Positions 43,189 through 54,988 of a stretch of 64,000 nt of DNA are shown here, piece by piece. A program made the position numbers and the translations under genes. This DNA comes from Spongospora subterranea f. sp. subterranea (taxonomy: Eukaryota > Endomyxa: Phytomyxea > Phytomyxea > Plasmodiophorida), in the NCBI GenBank assembly GCA_049724395.1, contig JAUGWO010000229.1, positions 1-64,000 on the forward strand, given 5' to 3'. The notes under the pieces were generated by a model. It saw only the letters and a list, made by a program, of their open reading frames with translations, ran no database searches and had not been told where the DNA came from. Each line of letters opens with the position of its first letter. Within the stretch, counting starts at the first letter, position 1.

Positions 43189-45190
43189 GGCGATAGAGAG
43201 ATGATCGGCCTTAGACACAGTGTAGCTCTTAGAGTCACGCAAATACTCATACTGTTACACTACGGTCATATAGTTTCGTGGTCGTTTTGCCCAACCTGCC
43301 GTACTCCAACCTTGGTACTTCTGACGCATTGGCTTCCGGCTGCGCTCCCTCGCAACGTCCGCCATCGCCCTAAACTCATAACGCCGATATAGGCGCTCTG
43401 AAGTGACTCAATCCTCAAGTTTCTGGCTGCGACAGTCGTTCATCCACCGTATCCAAACGTGAAGCCTTTAATATCAGATAGCTCTATTGGAATCGGATAA
43501 AAACGAAATAGATGTTGGCTTTAGTTGTTGTTTTTGAGCGTTTTATTATTGCATGTAATGTTCACTTTTTTCGTGACATGATCCCGTTTAACGGCTACCA
43601 ACTTCAAAAGCGCCGCCGTACACGATGTTCACAGCATTGATCTTTGTTAATTTGATTGACATTCCTTTTTAGCCCCGTTTTCTCAGATATTTTCTCTGAG
43701 AATATAGAACCAAATTTGTAGGAGAGGTACAGCCAGATTAGACTTCACTCAACGTGCTTCATTCACCAGTGTGCAAAACTCTGCCAAGAACACATTCAAA
43801 ACCACTATTATTGACAGAACATTCCTTCGACAGCTGAGAATTGACAGTGGTTGCAGTGTTAATGGCGATTGCTGTGAACATATTTTCGAATGAACTGTAC
43901 AAGTTTCAAATATGCTTCATCGTCAGTATTTGTTCACGTACAGTTATTCGTTCAAATTTGGTTGCTGTCGGATGAGACTCCAATGTATTAAACACTAGCC
44001 CCAAATGCCGTCTCCCGCAACCTAAATAAATCTATCTCCTCTCTTGTCTGTTATCACAGATTAACAGTCGAATTTGGCGGTTGCGCCATGGGCATTGTAG
44101 AGGAGACACAGCTTGAAGCTGTGATGGCAGATGTAGCCAACATGCCCTTTGATCAGCTTCAAGCTGAAGCTGCCAAAATCGACATGATGACGAAAGTTGT
44201 GAGGCATAGAATGGGCATCGTAGACTCAAGGGAAAATTGACGCAAGCTGAAGCGGTCCCGGCAATGCTCAACAAACATCGCATCACAGTACACGAACTGA
44301 GCGGGCTCGAGGTTGACTTCTTTACTTGGGTACATAGGATCATTTTATACCTTAAATCTTGTGGACATTTTGAATCTTTACAATGGTTGGCTCATCCTTG
44401 CCGACGCAATATCGCATATATTGTCAATGTCTTATCGGAATACGCGGCTGACCTATTGCCCAATTTTGCATTAGGGCGATTATGTTTTTAGTATGGGAAC
44501 GACTTTCCCATTTTTACAAGGAATGGCCTGTTTATATTCGACAGATTCTTTACGAAACGCGTATCCCAAAACATCATCCAGCCAAATCAGTAGCCGTTTC
44601 GAATTCAGGCAAAGCTATTTAATGTTTTCACCCAAAATTGATGATTTTGCACAGTCCGGTACGAAGCTTATTTAACAAGATACTTGAACAAAACTTCCAG
44701 AGCGGATAGGTCACCCTACATGAAGCGACAAGCCAACACCTGTGAGAAAGCCAGCTGGTTTAGCCAGCTGACTGTTAGCTCCTCAACCTAACAAGCTAAA
44801 CACAAAGCTGTTTTAGATCTCATTCATCGCCACGAGTTTAAGATGCGGCGAACTCAGCAGACTTCTATACAAATTCAATTCGACTCACCTGGTTTGTAAA
44901 AAGAGTTGTCTGTAAGTCGGCCCAGGACGAAAACCGATGGCAACCCAGGTACATGTTTAGAAGTGCAATGACCTCATCAAGTCAGTGCGGAAATACGAAA
45001 GAAAATCTTTGCAGTTCAAAAGATAATTGGCAAAACGCAACGTTCTTCGCCGTCGTAGTTGATCGGCAGTTCCTTATCGTCCAACCAGGCGAAATGATGT
45101 CTACCTATGCCGTAGACTGTGGTAACACTGTAGTTGTACCAGTCAAAAGTGGCGCAGCTCTACCAATTGTGTGTGTGTAGTCCAAACACG
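43189..45190. other. Gene-poor stretch, one small coding-like piece
   Basis: The best frame runs from the ATG at 44090 (MGIVEETQLEAVMADVANMP, then FDQLQAEAAKIDMMTKVVRH), about 50 residues, helical. A second at 44237-44491 (HRITVHELSGLEVDFFTWV) may belong with it. No family is recognised. A palindrome (CAGCTGGTTTAGCCAGCTG) lies at 44752-44770. The remainder shows nothing supported. Confidence 0.3.
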
Positions 45191-46010
45191 ATGGGATTGA
45201 GGTCGTTAAGGGATCAGCTTGACGGTTCCGTTCGACCAGAACACATCATAGCCGGCGCCGCGCTCATTGGCGCCGCTTTCGGCGGGGCTGGTGTCGCTTA
45301 TGTTCTTGGGCCGGCTTCCATTGGTCCGCTTTCCCTCTACGTCATTTTGCTGTCTTTTTTCCATTTATCTGAATTCGTCACTACCGCCATATTCAATCCC
45401 GATACATTATCGTTTGATTGTATGTATGATTATCTGATCATATCCTAATCTAGTTCTGAATGTTTGTTCCATGGCAGCCAGTTTGTTAAATCATAGCTTT
45501 GAGTATTTGATAGCTCATTCCGCAGCAATGTCTGAATATATTATCGAGACTTGTCTCTTCGGTGCGGGTTCATGGAAAATGAGCCGTCTCCTTCTGTTTT
45601 CCGGCTTGATTATCTGTATCATTGGGCAGTGCTTCCGCACCATAGCGATGTGTCAAGCAGGGACCAATTTCTCTCATGTTATTGCCACTATGAAAGAAGA
45701 GAAGCATGTTTTGGTCACATCTGGTGTCTATTCGTATGTTCCACGTGATCCCATACACATTCTCTGCTATACTCATAATGGTGTTTGAAGTGTCGTTAGG
45801 CATCCGTCGTATTTCGGTTTCTTTTGGTTCACCATGGGTGCCCAGATTTTGCTAGGAAACCCATTGTGCATGGTTGTATTCGCCCTGTGTCTTTGGAAGT
45901 ATTTTACCCAGCGGATCGAATACGAAGAATATCTGTTGATCAACTTTTTCGGTGAACAGTATCAGCAGTATAGGACTCGAGTCCCAAGCTGCATTCCTCT
46001 CTTGTTTTAG
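45191..46010 (+). CDS. ICMT: Protein-S-isoprenylcysteine O-methyltransferase (ICMT)
   Basis: Endoplasmic-reticulum enzyme that methylates the C-terminal prenylcysteine of CaaX proteins such as Ras. Three exons on the plus strand: the first from 45191, the second from about 45478, the third from about 45801. Several membrane helices appear (SLYVILLSFFHLSEFVTTA, LLLFSGLIICIIGQCFRT). Family motifs: LNHSFEYLIAHS, AGTNFSHVIATMKEEKHVL-VTSGVYS, then HPSYFGFFWFTMG and, at the C-terminus, RIEYEEYLLINFFGEQYQQY, which match the SAM-binding and RHPxY/EExxL signatures. The residue before HPSY depends on the exact splice site. It ends 76 nt from the stop of the convergent minus-strand gene. Confidence 0.88.
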
Positions 46011-46085
46011 TGTCCCAAACCCCTTCATTTTATCTAAAAGATTTGCGGTTAATAGCCTCCTTGCATGGGTACGATATAAGAACAT

Positions 46086-49016
46086 TTATTTATTCGTTCT
46101 ATTTTTCATCGCGGTAGCTAGGATAGATTTATCAGCCAATGAGGATTGTGGCCGCCTTTGCGACATCGCTTTTGCTTCTGCCTCAGTCTTTGGAGTTCTA
46201 AGTTGCTTTGGTCCAGTTGGAATTTTCGGAGCTGCTTTTTGGGCTTCTGATGTATCATCCAGCAGTGACAGAAAAGCTTTATTCTTCGACGGCGTTGCCA
46301 CTGGCGCAGGAACATTCACCTCTGATTTCTCACCATCAGAGTCGGAATCGCTTGAGCTGTCTGAAGAAGATGATGATGACGATGACACAGAAGCCTTTGC
46401 CTGCTTTTTAACATTTTTGCCATTCCCTCTCCGGCTCATTAGCTCGTCTTTTAAAACAGTTTTTTGCGTTCCTTGTGACAGAGATGTTAACAGCTCTGGT
46501 TGGCGCTTGGCAGTGACGATCTCGCGGAACTCTGAGAACCCCACCTGCGTAGCATTTACCTCTGGAGAGGCTGGAGCATCGCTATCTGAATGTTCACTTT
46601 CGCTGACATCGCTGTTATCTTCGTAAGACTCCCATGAACGGTCGCGTTTCGTGTTAGACTCCTTTTCAGAATCTGACGATTCGTTGGGTTCTCTGACTGG
46701 ATTTGTCTCGCTGCCTTTTTCCGAAGCTGGTCCGTCAACATCAGCACATTCCTGGTCAAACTCATCCATTTCACTTTCGTCTGCAGATGACTCTATAACC
46801 TTCTCCAATAGTTCTGTTTTTGAAGTGGGCTTTACTTGCGATGCAACACCAGGCGATGTGCTAATGTCGACGGCAGAGGCTGCTGGCAAAGACACCCTAT
46901 CACTACTGTCGCCATCATCGGCAACTTGTGAAACCGTCCCGCTACTAGAATCAAAGCTGGAAGCAACCCTCGATTCCTCATCGTCTGAGTCTTCCTCGCT
47001 TTCCTCATCGTCCCCACTTGTTTTCGAAAGTGAAACAGGCTGTGCAGCAGGGTTAGTGGGAGTGATGCGAATCCCTTCCGAAAAATCATTGTGGTCTTTT
47101 GACGTCACCATATTGCCCTTCCTTTCACCACCATTTTTGTCGTTTTCAGCTGTTGGTTTCGACTCGTTAGGCTTTTTCTGTACAACGGGTTTGATGTTGC
47201 TGGTAACTTTCGGATTGACTTGTTGGACATCTTGTAAACTCGGCAACTCTGTAATCTGGTCAACTTTGTTAGGATTCACTACTTCAGTAGATTTGGCATT
47301 CTTGTTATCCAGTTTCTTTGTTGACCTTTTATCAGCCACTGGTTTGATAGTCTGAACCGGGTCCTCGTCGCCGGAGATGTTTTCCTTTCTGGCAGGTTTT
47401 TTTACATCAACGGTTTCGAAGCGTTTGCTGAATTTCAACATTTTGACAACGGGTTTCGGAGCTTCGAAACCATCGACGGCTGTCTTCAGTTCCACTTCTT
47501 GCTTGTGTCTTTCCTCCACCACGGGCGCTGCTTTTTTGGGCAAAATCGTATGGCTCACCTGATTATCATCGATTTGAATTACAGCATCAGTTTTGTGCTC
47601 TGCTGCGACTGTTGTCTCATTCTTTGCAGTGTTCTTTTCCAATCGTTTGGAGTTCTTGCACAATCTGGTTTTTCTAGGCGAGGCCACATTGTTGCCAACA
47701 CAATCTGAGACTTGCGTCGATTTTGCTTTTTTGCTTGGTTGTTCCTCCATTGAAGAACGATTTCTTTTAGTTTGCAATATTCTGACAGACCGTTTCAACG
47801 ATGGGGAAATTTCTTTTACTGGAATCCTACTCGGTAACTCCTCCTCAGAAGGTTTGACCGCCACGTTCGCAATAGTTTTGACATTTTCACAATCATTTAA
47901 TTTGCTTGTGACAAGAGCACCATCACTTGAACCAGTGCTCCAATCTGATTCAGAGTCCCGTTCAATCACGTCAACCGGTTTTACGCGAACAGGCGTCTCA
48001 GCATCGCTTGCACCAGAATCGTGTTCGTCCGTTGCAGAGGAGCCGGAGATCGCTGCATGATAGACAATCCCGCAACCTGCTACCAAACTCTTGTTATCTT
48101 CATCAATTATGTTTTGATTAGCATCATTATCCGTATCTGCTACGTTCTCAGTCGATCGCACATCATCATTCTCACGAGATAATTCAATCGGTTTTCCATC
48201 CTCCACACTGGACGCCTCAATCCTTGACATTCCCGCAAGATTTATCTCATTGTTGTTGCCATCAGCAATTACTCCACTTTCCGGTCCCTGCCCAGATATT
48301 ACAACGCCCGCACTGGGTTCTTGATGGCCATCGTTATCTACAACGACAACTTCATCTAGAGTCATGTCTATGTGGCAACATCCCTTATTGGAAGGCAACG
48401 CCCCCAGTACCTTCTCGCTAACAAAAGCCTTGGATTCTAATTGCTGAAACGTCGATTGGAAGACCGGGTCGCCGCCAGTCGATTCGTTGTGAATAGCATT
48501 GTAAGGAAGTGAGGAGATCGCTGCAGATTCATTGGCCACAATTTTGTCTCCAGTTCGCGACTGAAATACTCCAAGTTCACTGGGCACACACGTAGACGAA
48601 GTGATTACCTCTTGATGCAGAGGGATAATCTTGTACGGTCTGCCACGAAATGCCGAAGCCGTGGGTATGATTGGGAGATTTGAACTTTGATCATTAGTTA
48701 GCGGATTTGGCACCCGTTTTGGGCACTTGAGTTCTAGATAAGGTCGGCTGTCCGCAATAACTTGGGTCTGGACGTAGCACGGATCGCGGTCACCGAATAT
48801 ATCGAAGACCAGATCATCGGGATCCAAATCGCAGCCGGACATTTCACGAAGTGACCGGACGAGCGGCTCGTCGCCATAGAGAATATTGCACTTGCTGGCA
48901 ATTGCCCAAGACAGATCGGCAATCCTGTCGCCGTCTCGAACAATTTGCATGAATTTCCGCCCACATGGTAGATGGACTAACAGCCGCCGCACTGATCTGT
49001 TTGGCTCCATCCCCAT
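46086..49016 (-). CDS. Large Ser/acidic protein with Net1/Dnt1-like N-terminal domain
   Basis: A single open frame of 976 residues. Residues 8-95 look like the fungal Net1/Dnt1 ('cytokinesis check') ubiquitin-like N-terminus: RLLVHLPCGRKFMQIVRDGD, then DLSWAIASKCNILYGDEPL and SGCDLDPDDLVFDIFGDRD. That domain in yeast Net1/Cfi1 anchors Cdc14 phosphatase in the nucleolus. The remaining 850 residues are disordered: Asp/Glu/Ser-rich blocks, KPxxx basic blocks, and a run of serines (SVSSSSSSSSDSSSDSDS) near the end, as in nucleolar phosphoproteins. The C-terminus (LRTPKTEAEAKAMSQRRPQ) is basic. The stretch has no introns, unusual here. The N-terminal match is to a pattern I remember, so the family call is moderate. 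Confidence 0.6.
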   Translation of the reverse strand: MGMEPNRSVRRLLVHLPCGRKFMQIVRDGDRIADLSWAIASKCNILYGDEPLVRSLREMSGCDLDPDDLVFDIFGDRDPCYVQTQVIADSRPYLELKCPKRVPNPLTNDQSSNLPIIPTASAFRGRPYKIIPLHQEVITSSTCVPSELGVFQSRTGDKIVANESAAISSLPYNAIHNESTGGDPVFQSTFQQLESKAFVSEKVLGALPSNKGCCHIDMTLDEVVVVDNDGHQEPSAGVVISGQGPESGVIADGNNNEINLAGMSRIEASSVEDGKPIELSRENDDVRSTENVADTDNDANQNIIDEDNKSLVAGCGIVYHAAISGSSATDEHDSGASDAETPVRVKPVDVIERDSESDWSTGSSDGALVTSKLNDCENVKTIANVAVKPSEEELPSRIPVKEISPSLKRSVRILQTKRNRSSMEEQPSKKAKSTQVSDCVGNNVASPRKTRLCKNSKRLEKNTAKNETTVAAEHKTDAVIQIDDNQVSHTILPKKAAPVVEERHKQEVELKTAVDGFEAPKPVVKMLKFSKRFETVDVKKPARKENISGDEDPVQTIKPVADKRSTKKLDNKNAKSTEVVNPNKVDQITELPSLQDVQQVNPKVTSNIKPVVQKKPNESKPTAENDKNGGERKGNMVTSKDHNDFSEGIRITPTNPAAQPVSLSKTSGDDEESEEDSDDEESRVASSFDSSSGTVSQVADDGDSSDRVSLPAASAVDISTSPGVASQVKPTSKTELLEKVIESSADESEMDEFDQECADVDGPASEKGSETNPVREPNESSDSEKESNTKRDRSWESYEDNSDVSESEHSDSDAPASPEVNATQVGFSEFREIVTAKRQPELLTSLSQGTQKTVLKDELMSRRGNGKNVKKQAKASVSSSSSSSSDSSSDSDSDGEKSEVNVPAPVATPSKNKAFLSLLDDTSEAQKAAPKIPTGPKQLRTPKTEAEAKAMSQRRPQSSLADKSILATAMKNRTNK

Positions 49017-50326
49017 TTGATTTACGATTTAAATGTCTATACGCTACGATTAGGTAGATGAAGGCGGTTTAAGGAGTAAGAATCTACCAGGAATGGTATT
49101 CCAGTCCGCACATGGACGATTTCATGACCCCGGACTTTCCTGCAGGTTACCCCTCTGTGTAGGGTGTACATAGAGGGTGGTAGATCAGCGTATGGCGACA
49201 TTCTCACAAGGGCAGAAAATCATTCGAAGTCTGAGCGAGTGGAACATCTTGGTGAGAATAGTTACTTGATGGACGTAAAGCTGGTTGGATGCCAGGCCAA
49301 ATACTGCAACGGTATTTTGTATTTCCAGTTACATCATTTCGATAAGGTCGACAAAGTTTGTAGTGAGTTTGAACTACTGAAATATATCAATGCCCGCATG
49401 AACAGTTGGCCTGTTAGAAATCAGTTCTACATCAATATACAATAAAGCAGTGTGCTATGAGCTACGACCTTTGGGAACCTCTAAGGGTAGTTTACAAATC
49501 ACAGGGGCTGAATTATTTCACTCTTTTTTGAAGAACCGACGACTGTGGAATTATTCGCCTCAATACTCACATCCAATACAGCCCTTCGATAAATCCGAGA
49601 CACGTGAAATCTTCGAGCACGGAAAACATCCACGAGCCCAAGAGCACAAACCTTCTTCTCTTCCTTTCCATTAGAAGTACTGATTCGTCATTATTGTTAT
49701 TCAATCTACAAACATTTTTTTGTAAAAGAATCCACAGTATTTGAAAGCTCTGGATAGAAACGACGCAAAAACGAGATTATGGGCTAACGACTCCGATCAG
49801 GTTCAACACCCTAAGGACAATCATGATGGATTCCGTACCGTCATGACCGACTATAAACCGCTTTCTCAAGACCGGTGTTCGCCCCGAAAATCTCTGATTT
49901 CTTCATAACGTGGAGGCACAGTGATGTTTCCCCCTTTCGAACTGCGAACGCAGTCAATATAACTGGATTAATGCAGATCCACGCAATCAATCTCGAACCG
50001 ATCACGGCTGGAACTTCGACCTGAACGTCAGCGGAGGCTCTCTCGCAGTTGCAAGGAGTTCTTTTCTGCCTGTTCGACGCATCGGCAAGCCGCAAAAGAT
50101 CGGTCGTTGCTTGTCCCTAAGTGGCGTTGGCACCGGAGAATGTTGGGATTAATCTTGGGATCAGTTGGATTATGAGATCACCCTCTTCCCGCCCCAAATC
50201 ATCATAGGATAGGCGTCCAAACCGGTAATCTAATTCCGGTTATTAACAGGGAGACCCAGATCGGTTGCTTAAGGTGGCGGCCACTTCCCACCCTCTCATT
50301 ATCCTCGTTTAACTTGGCGTAGCGCC
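49017..50326. other. Gene-free stretch before the lipase
   Basis: A frame at 49164-49445 (93 residues, MDVKLVGCQAKYCNGILYFQ) is weakly coding-like but unmatched. No other gene is supported. The 50100-50326 part is presumably the lipase promoter. Confidence 0.35.
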
Positions 50327-52291
50327 ATGGCCATCAAACGGCTCAGCTCGAATGAGTCATTACGGGAAGGCTCGCATGTCTCGTCCGAGATTGCATCAGG
50401 TATAATACGCTGTACCGTTCTCAGCATTGGCACAATTGCTGATTGGATGGGGGGGGTGATTTTATCAGGATGCGTTGCTTTGGGCTGCAAACGACCAGTT
50501 ATCATGGGCGTCGTGCTCTTGATCACACTATTTCTCCACATTTTCCTATTGATGTTCTCGATGTTCATCTGGTACAAGATCACCTCGTCATCCAATGAGG
50601 GCGTCAGCCGAACCTCGACATGTCTTCTCGCTGCAATGTGTTATTATCTCGTCTTCTATCTGTGTTATGGCTTGCACACAGATCGCTCGGCTCTCTATCC
50701 GATTTATGCAAAGGTCGCCCGATCAGCTCATGGTGTTTATCCGTCTCGGTCGGATCCTACTATTTTTATCGGCAATATTAACTGCCGTATGCCATGTCTG
50801 CCTTATCACCAGGGCTCAATCTCTACCTGTTGCCCGGGTCCTTCTTGTCTACATGATATGCTGTTGGATCTTTATCATCTGTCATAGTCTCATAAGTACT
50901 CTTCTTTCTAAAGTTATTTTCAAGTTCTGTCGCCGTTTATTCAGCGGGTTCGTGAAGGACCGATTCGAAGTCCATCGGGATGCAACCGACTACTCCAATG
51001 TTGAGGAGATCGTTTACGATTTATTCAACGACATTTGCAAAGCGTCCGATGTGAGCATTGTCTTGGATTCTTTTGTCCTGACACGAGAGTACCAGCGATA
51101 TCGCAAGAAGGTTTGCAATCCGGATATCGAAGCCGGATTGCTCGATTCCAGTAAAATCTACGACTGTCACAATGTTGGCGATTTGGAGTTTTACACTCGA
51201 GCTCTGGATTATGCTATCGCGATCTATGGTTGCGCCGTCACATTCATGGACAATCCCCGGAAATATATGAGGCAACGGTTCTTCCTGTTTTTTGTTGACG
51301 CTGCAGAGCGTAGACTCAAAGGTTCTTAGCTTCATATTGTATCGAAAAGCGCTGACGGTTTTTTACAGGATTCACTCGAGCGGCTGGTATCCAGGCCGAT
51401 GACGTTATCATCAGTAATTTCGCTCCAACCTTGTTTCTACCAAGCTATGTGTGTTTTACCCAACATCAGCAGAAGGAAATCTGGGTCGCTATTAGCGGCA
51501 GTTCAACAATAGAAGATGTTCTAACCGACCTTCACGCGCATATATGCCCAGTTGAAGTTCCTGAATATGAAGGCGTTTACGCTCACTCTGGTATCTGGAA
51601 ATCAGCTCAGAAGATGGCACAAGAACTACGACAAAGCCATGTTCTGGCGTTATTTCTCCACGAACATCCCGACTATGACGTAATCTTCACTGGACACAGT
51701 CTTGGCGCTGCAACTGCATCCGCTCTCATGATGCTGTTGAAGGTAATCCCCTTGGATGATTCTGCTGGGCGTGCAATCAGGGCTGTCGGATTCGGTTGTC
51801 CTCCCGTGTTCAGTACCAAATTATCGGAACAAGAATTTCCGACCCTTGCTCAGGTTGTTATCGCTGACGACCCGGTTACACAAATGCACCTGCATAGCTT
51901 GAAATGGATGATCTCAGAGATGACCGTGCTGACAAACGCGATGCGTGTATCGCCATTGAGGAATACCATGCCGCGCCGACTCGCATGCAATTATCGCCAG
52001 CAAGTTAAGAGATCTGTAGCGGAGTTCGTCAGGTCTTTGAATCTCAGAGAGACAGAGGAAGAGATTCAAGATTACTTTAAACTGATCACCAAGAAGGATA
52101 TGCACGTGCCGTTGCATATTCCGGGTAAAATTGTATCCCTTAGGCCATCCAGGGGAGTGTCTATTGAATCCGACGACGGTGATCGTGGGGTTACGGAAGG
52201 TATCATCGTCACCTCAGGTATGTTTTCTAGCCATTCGTTTTCAGCTCATCATGCAGCGTTAACTCAAGCTATACAACGTCGTATGGAATAA
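50327..52291 (+). CDS. Diacylglycerol lipase-like membrane serine hydrolase
   Basis: Starts at the ATG at 50327. The N-terminal region has four hydrophobic spans (IMGVVLLITLFLHIFLLMFSM, CYYLVFYLCYG, RILLFLSAILTAVCHVCLI, LLVYMICCWIFIICHSLI), as in sn1-specific DAG lipases. The catalytic lipase_3 domain follows after an intron at 51329-51369 (join gives ...ERRLKGFTRAAG). It carries VAISGSSTIEDVLTDLHAH, the nucleophile GHSLGAATASALM, an Asp in VVIADDPVT and a His in FSSHSFSAHHA near the end. These enzymes release arachidonate or 2-acylglycerols from diacylglycerol. Between 50650 and 50720 the frame changes once; a short intron (possibly about 31 nt, GTCTTC...CACAG) would restore it, otherwise there is an indel. 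About 640 residues. The plant/animal DAGL resemblance is good, the exact substrate unknown. Confidence 0.8.
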
Positions 52292-52512
52292 AGTGTTTAC
52301 TGTTGGACGTCTTATTATATCAGCAACTTGGAGTATATTTCAGTTGAGAAATATGGACCACTCTTGGCAAATTGTTATGAAATTGGGTTATATGATGTGA
52401 TAAATATCGGTTTCTGATGGACAGAACAAACAACAATGGGGGTTTCAACGGTCAATTGCACTTGACCATTGAGGGCAGCGCCTCCAATTTAGCTTCCCAT
52501 TTCCAACGTTGA

Positions 52513-53376
52513 CTATACGATATTGTATTGGGGCAGATCCCAACCAATAACCATCGCTAAGAGAACAATTAAGAATACTTGCCAATACGTTTGAAACAAC
52601 GGGTCCCTGTCAAACACAGAAAACACCTCTATCAAGTGTTGTGCTCTTCTAGCAGCGAGGTCGTTTGCCGAGCCAAACATCGCTCGAAAAAAAAACCATG
52701 CTCGCGTAGGATATTGATCATTGATCATGTTCGTGTGCGTTCACGCGTCGACGGGACACGTCGAGATCGATCGCGTTATCGCGTGAAGACGATCATCATC
52801 TAAGATGATGAGGACACGAGACCTTGCACACGATAACGCGTCGATCCCAAGCACCATAACAACTCATTTCGATACGATGATCTCCAATCTAAGGCTGATA
52901 CGGCGACCGGCCGTAGCTGCAATCTCCAGGTCAACTACTAAACCGTATCCGACAATGAAGATGAACGCCAAGACGGCGTTGAAATCGGGATTGAAGAAGA
53001 CGGGTAGATTTCGGGACGATGGCTGTGTTCGTGGGCTCGCAACAAGGACAGGAAGAGAATATAAGGCTGTATGTGATAGTAAGGATGATGTGAGTCGGGA
53101 ACCGGTTATGGGGAAGCAGTACGGGAGTAATATTCCCGGCATCGTGGCGATCCTCACGATCATAACGGCAATGATTATCAAAGTCAAATGATCACAGCGA
53201 AATATTAAACGACAGTGCGTCGCCCACCTGTTAATTATCACATCTAATAATCGCAATAAATATTTCTGTTCATCAATCAGTATCTGAAAACAAAGTTGAT
53301 GACGATATTCCACAATTTTATCTAAAATGTTGCTTGAAGCGCCATTCTCGACGCGGTACTGTTTATGACTCGGCAT
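52513..53376 (-). CDS. Possible multi-span membrane protein
   Basis: Two minus-strand frames, 53376-52864 and 52728-52513, are separated by about 135 nt that has splice-like signals but no certain join. The first has hydrophobic segments LTLIIIAVMIVRIATMPGILL and AVLAFIFIVGYGLVVDLEI, with an amphipathic LCFQILIDEQKYLLRLLDVI before them. The second ends with QVFLIVLLAMVIGWDLPQ. No family is recognised. The layout (soluble N-terminus, then spans) recalls the F-box/membrane protein at 41517, but no F-box was seen. It may be two genes. Confidence 0.35.
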
Positions 53377-53491
53377 TAAGGTACATTGTTGTGTATATTC
53401 TAGTCAGTTCAATGAGCCAACGAGGCAGCCACCTGCAACCCCATTGATAATCATCATTCCTCAGTTCCATTTGTTGATCTGCTGTTGGTCG

Positions 53492-54820
53492 ATGATCGGG
53501 CTAGGATTGGAATGGCTACGTTGTGGAGGGGTTATAGAGGCAGAGATTACTGCTCTGAAAACGGCTGGAATTGAGACCGTCCCCGAGATCACGACATTGC
53601 GCATCGCTAAACTTGCGGAAATGGTTCGTGTTAGTAACGAGCGCGCGCTCTTCATCCTTGAGGCTGCCCGAGGATATCCAAGAACTCGTTGGTCGCCAAT
53701 GAACAGGGCTGAGATGAAAACACTTATTGATCATTTTATAGAGGGGTCGCAAGGAACACCGGTGCATTCTGTATCGTCGTTGCTCATGCCGAATGACCTT
53801 CATGGGATCTCAGCGTTAGATCTTATCCGACAAGCTCAGAGCCCGGAATTTCGTCCAATCGTCACTATGTGTCCAGAGCTGGACCGAATTATTGGCGGCG
53901 GCATGCCGGTTGGGCAGGTCACTGAACTCTGTGGCCTTCCTGGAGCAGGCAAAACACAAATATGGTCCGATAATTCGCTTGATTGGTTGCAAACGATTAA
54001 AATCTGGAATGTGGTCAGCATGCAGCTTTGTTGCACGGTACAAATCCCAAAGTCAATGGGAGGAAATCAAGGTGAAGCAATATACATAGGTATTCTTGAA
54101 TGTCACGACAACATGCTTTGAAAGTAACCTTCGTTAACAGATACAGAAGGAGGAATGATGCCGCAAAGAATGCTTCAGGTGACGATCACAGCAACTTCTT
54201 CTCAATCTATTGAAACACTTTTCCTGTGTCTTAGATGGCTAATTCATTAGTCAATATTATCCGTTGTTCTGGTCACGATCGAGAGATTACTGGTGAAGAT
54301 ATGTTGTCGAGAGTTCATGTCTACCGTATTCACAGCTCTACGGAACAGCAGAGTGTGATTCGAGTGCTTCCAAGTTTTCTTGCCGAGCATCCATCGGTTC
54401 GGTTAATCGGTCAGGATATTTTGTTGTCCAAAATCCATCATGCCAACCGTTTCAGTTATGGATTCTGTGGCGTTCCATTTGCGAGGTCGAGGTCAATGTG
54501 AGGATATGGCCCAACGGACACGTATGTTAACTTCCATTGCGCAAAAGTTGGCGTATCTGGCGCAAACATACAAGCTCGCGATTGTGCTCACGAATCACAT
54601 GACTACGCTTGCGGACCGAAGTGTGATTCCTGCGCTTGGAGCAAATTGGGCGCATGCAGCCAATTCTCGCCTAATTCTCACCCAATTGGATTTGCGGTCG
54701 AGGAAGGCGACTATTGTTAAAAGTTCAAGCCAAAAGCTAGACTCCGCTGAGTTCATAGTCGCTCATGGAGGCATTCAAAGTGCCACAATCCCCGAGAATC
54801 ACTACAATCCAGCATCATAG
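53492..54820 (+). CDS. RAD51C: RAD51 paralogue, RAD51C-like recombinase
   Basis: RecA-fold ATPase that assists RAD51 in homologous recombination. Five or more exons join in phase. The N-terminal HhH-like part reads VIEAEITALKTAGIETVPEI. Walker A is ELCGLPGAGKTQ; the next exon gives ICMQLCCTVQIPKSMGG and GEAIYI joined to DTEGGMMPQRMLQ. Then VHVYRIHSSTEQQSVIR, and SVRLI joined to VMDSVAFHLRG, the Walker B region. The C-terminal core reads LAIVLTNHMTT and ALGANWAHAANSRLIL. The order QIPKxxGG-GEAxYIDTEG is characteristic of RAD51C. The exact N-terminus is uncertain: an ATG at 53492 is open, but an upstream exon near 53412 is possible. Introns are about 45-65 nt. It is the second chromosome-integrity gene in the window besides cohesin. 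Confidence 0.85.
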
Positions 54821-54988
54821 CCTGTTACTATTCCGTTTCTACCAATATGATCTCGTTTCATAGTACTGCGATGACGCTAACAAGCGATAGTTTTCGGCGA
54901 CAAACAGTACTCTAATGATCACGGCACAACTCGGTTTTGCACAGCGCGTAAAGGAGCTTGGATCGGCGTGAATAATAAATAGTACAAT

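Noticed and set aside
46651-47355. Long plus-strand open frames opposite the 976-residue protein (for example 234 residues at 46651, 224 at 45952).
   Set aside because: They are Ser/Phe-rich mirrors of the acidic/Ser codons on the minus strand and show no motif; the minus frame is continuous over 2.9 kb.
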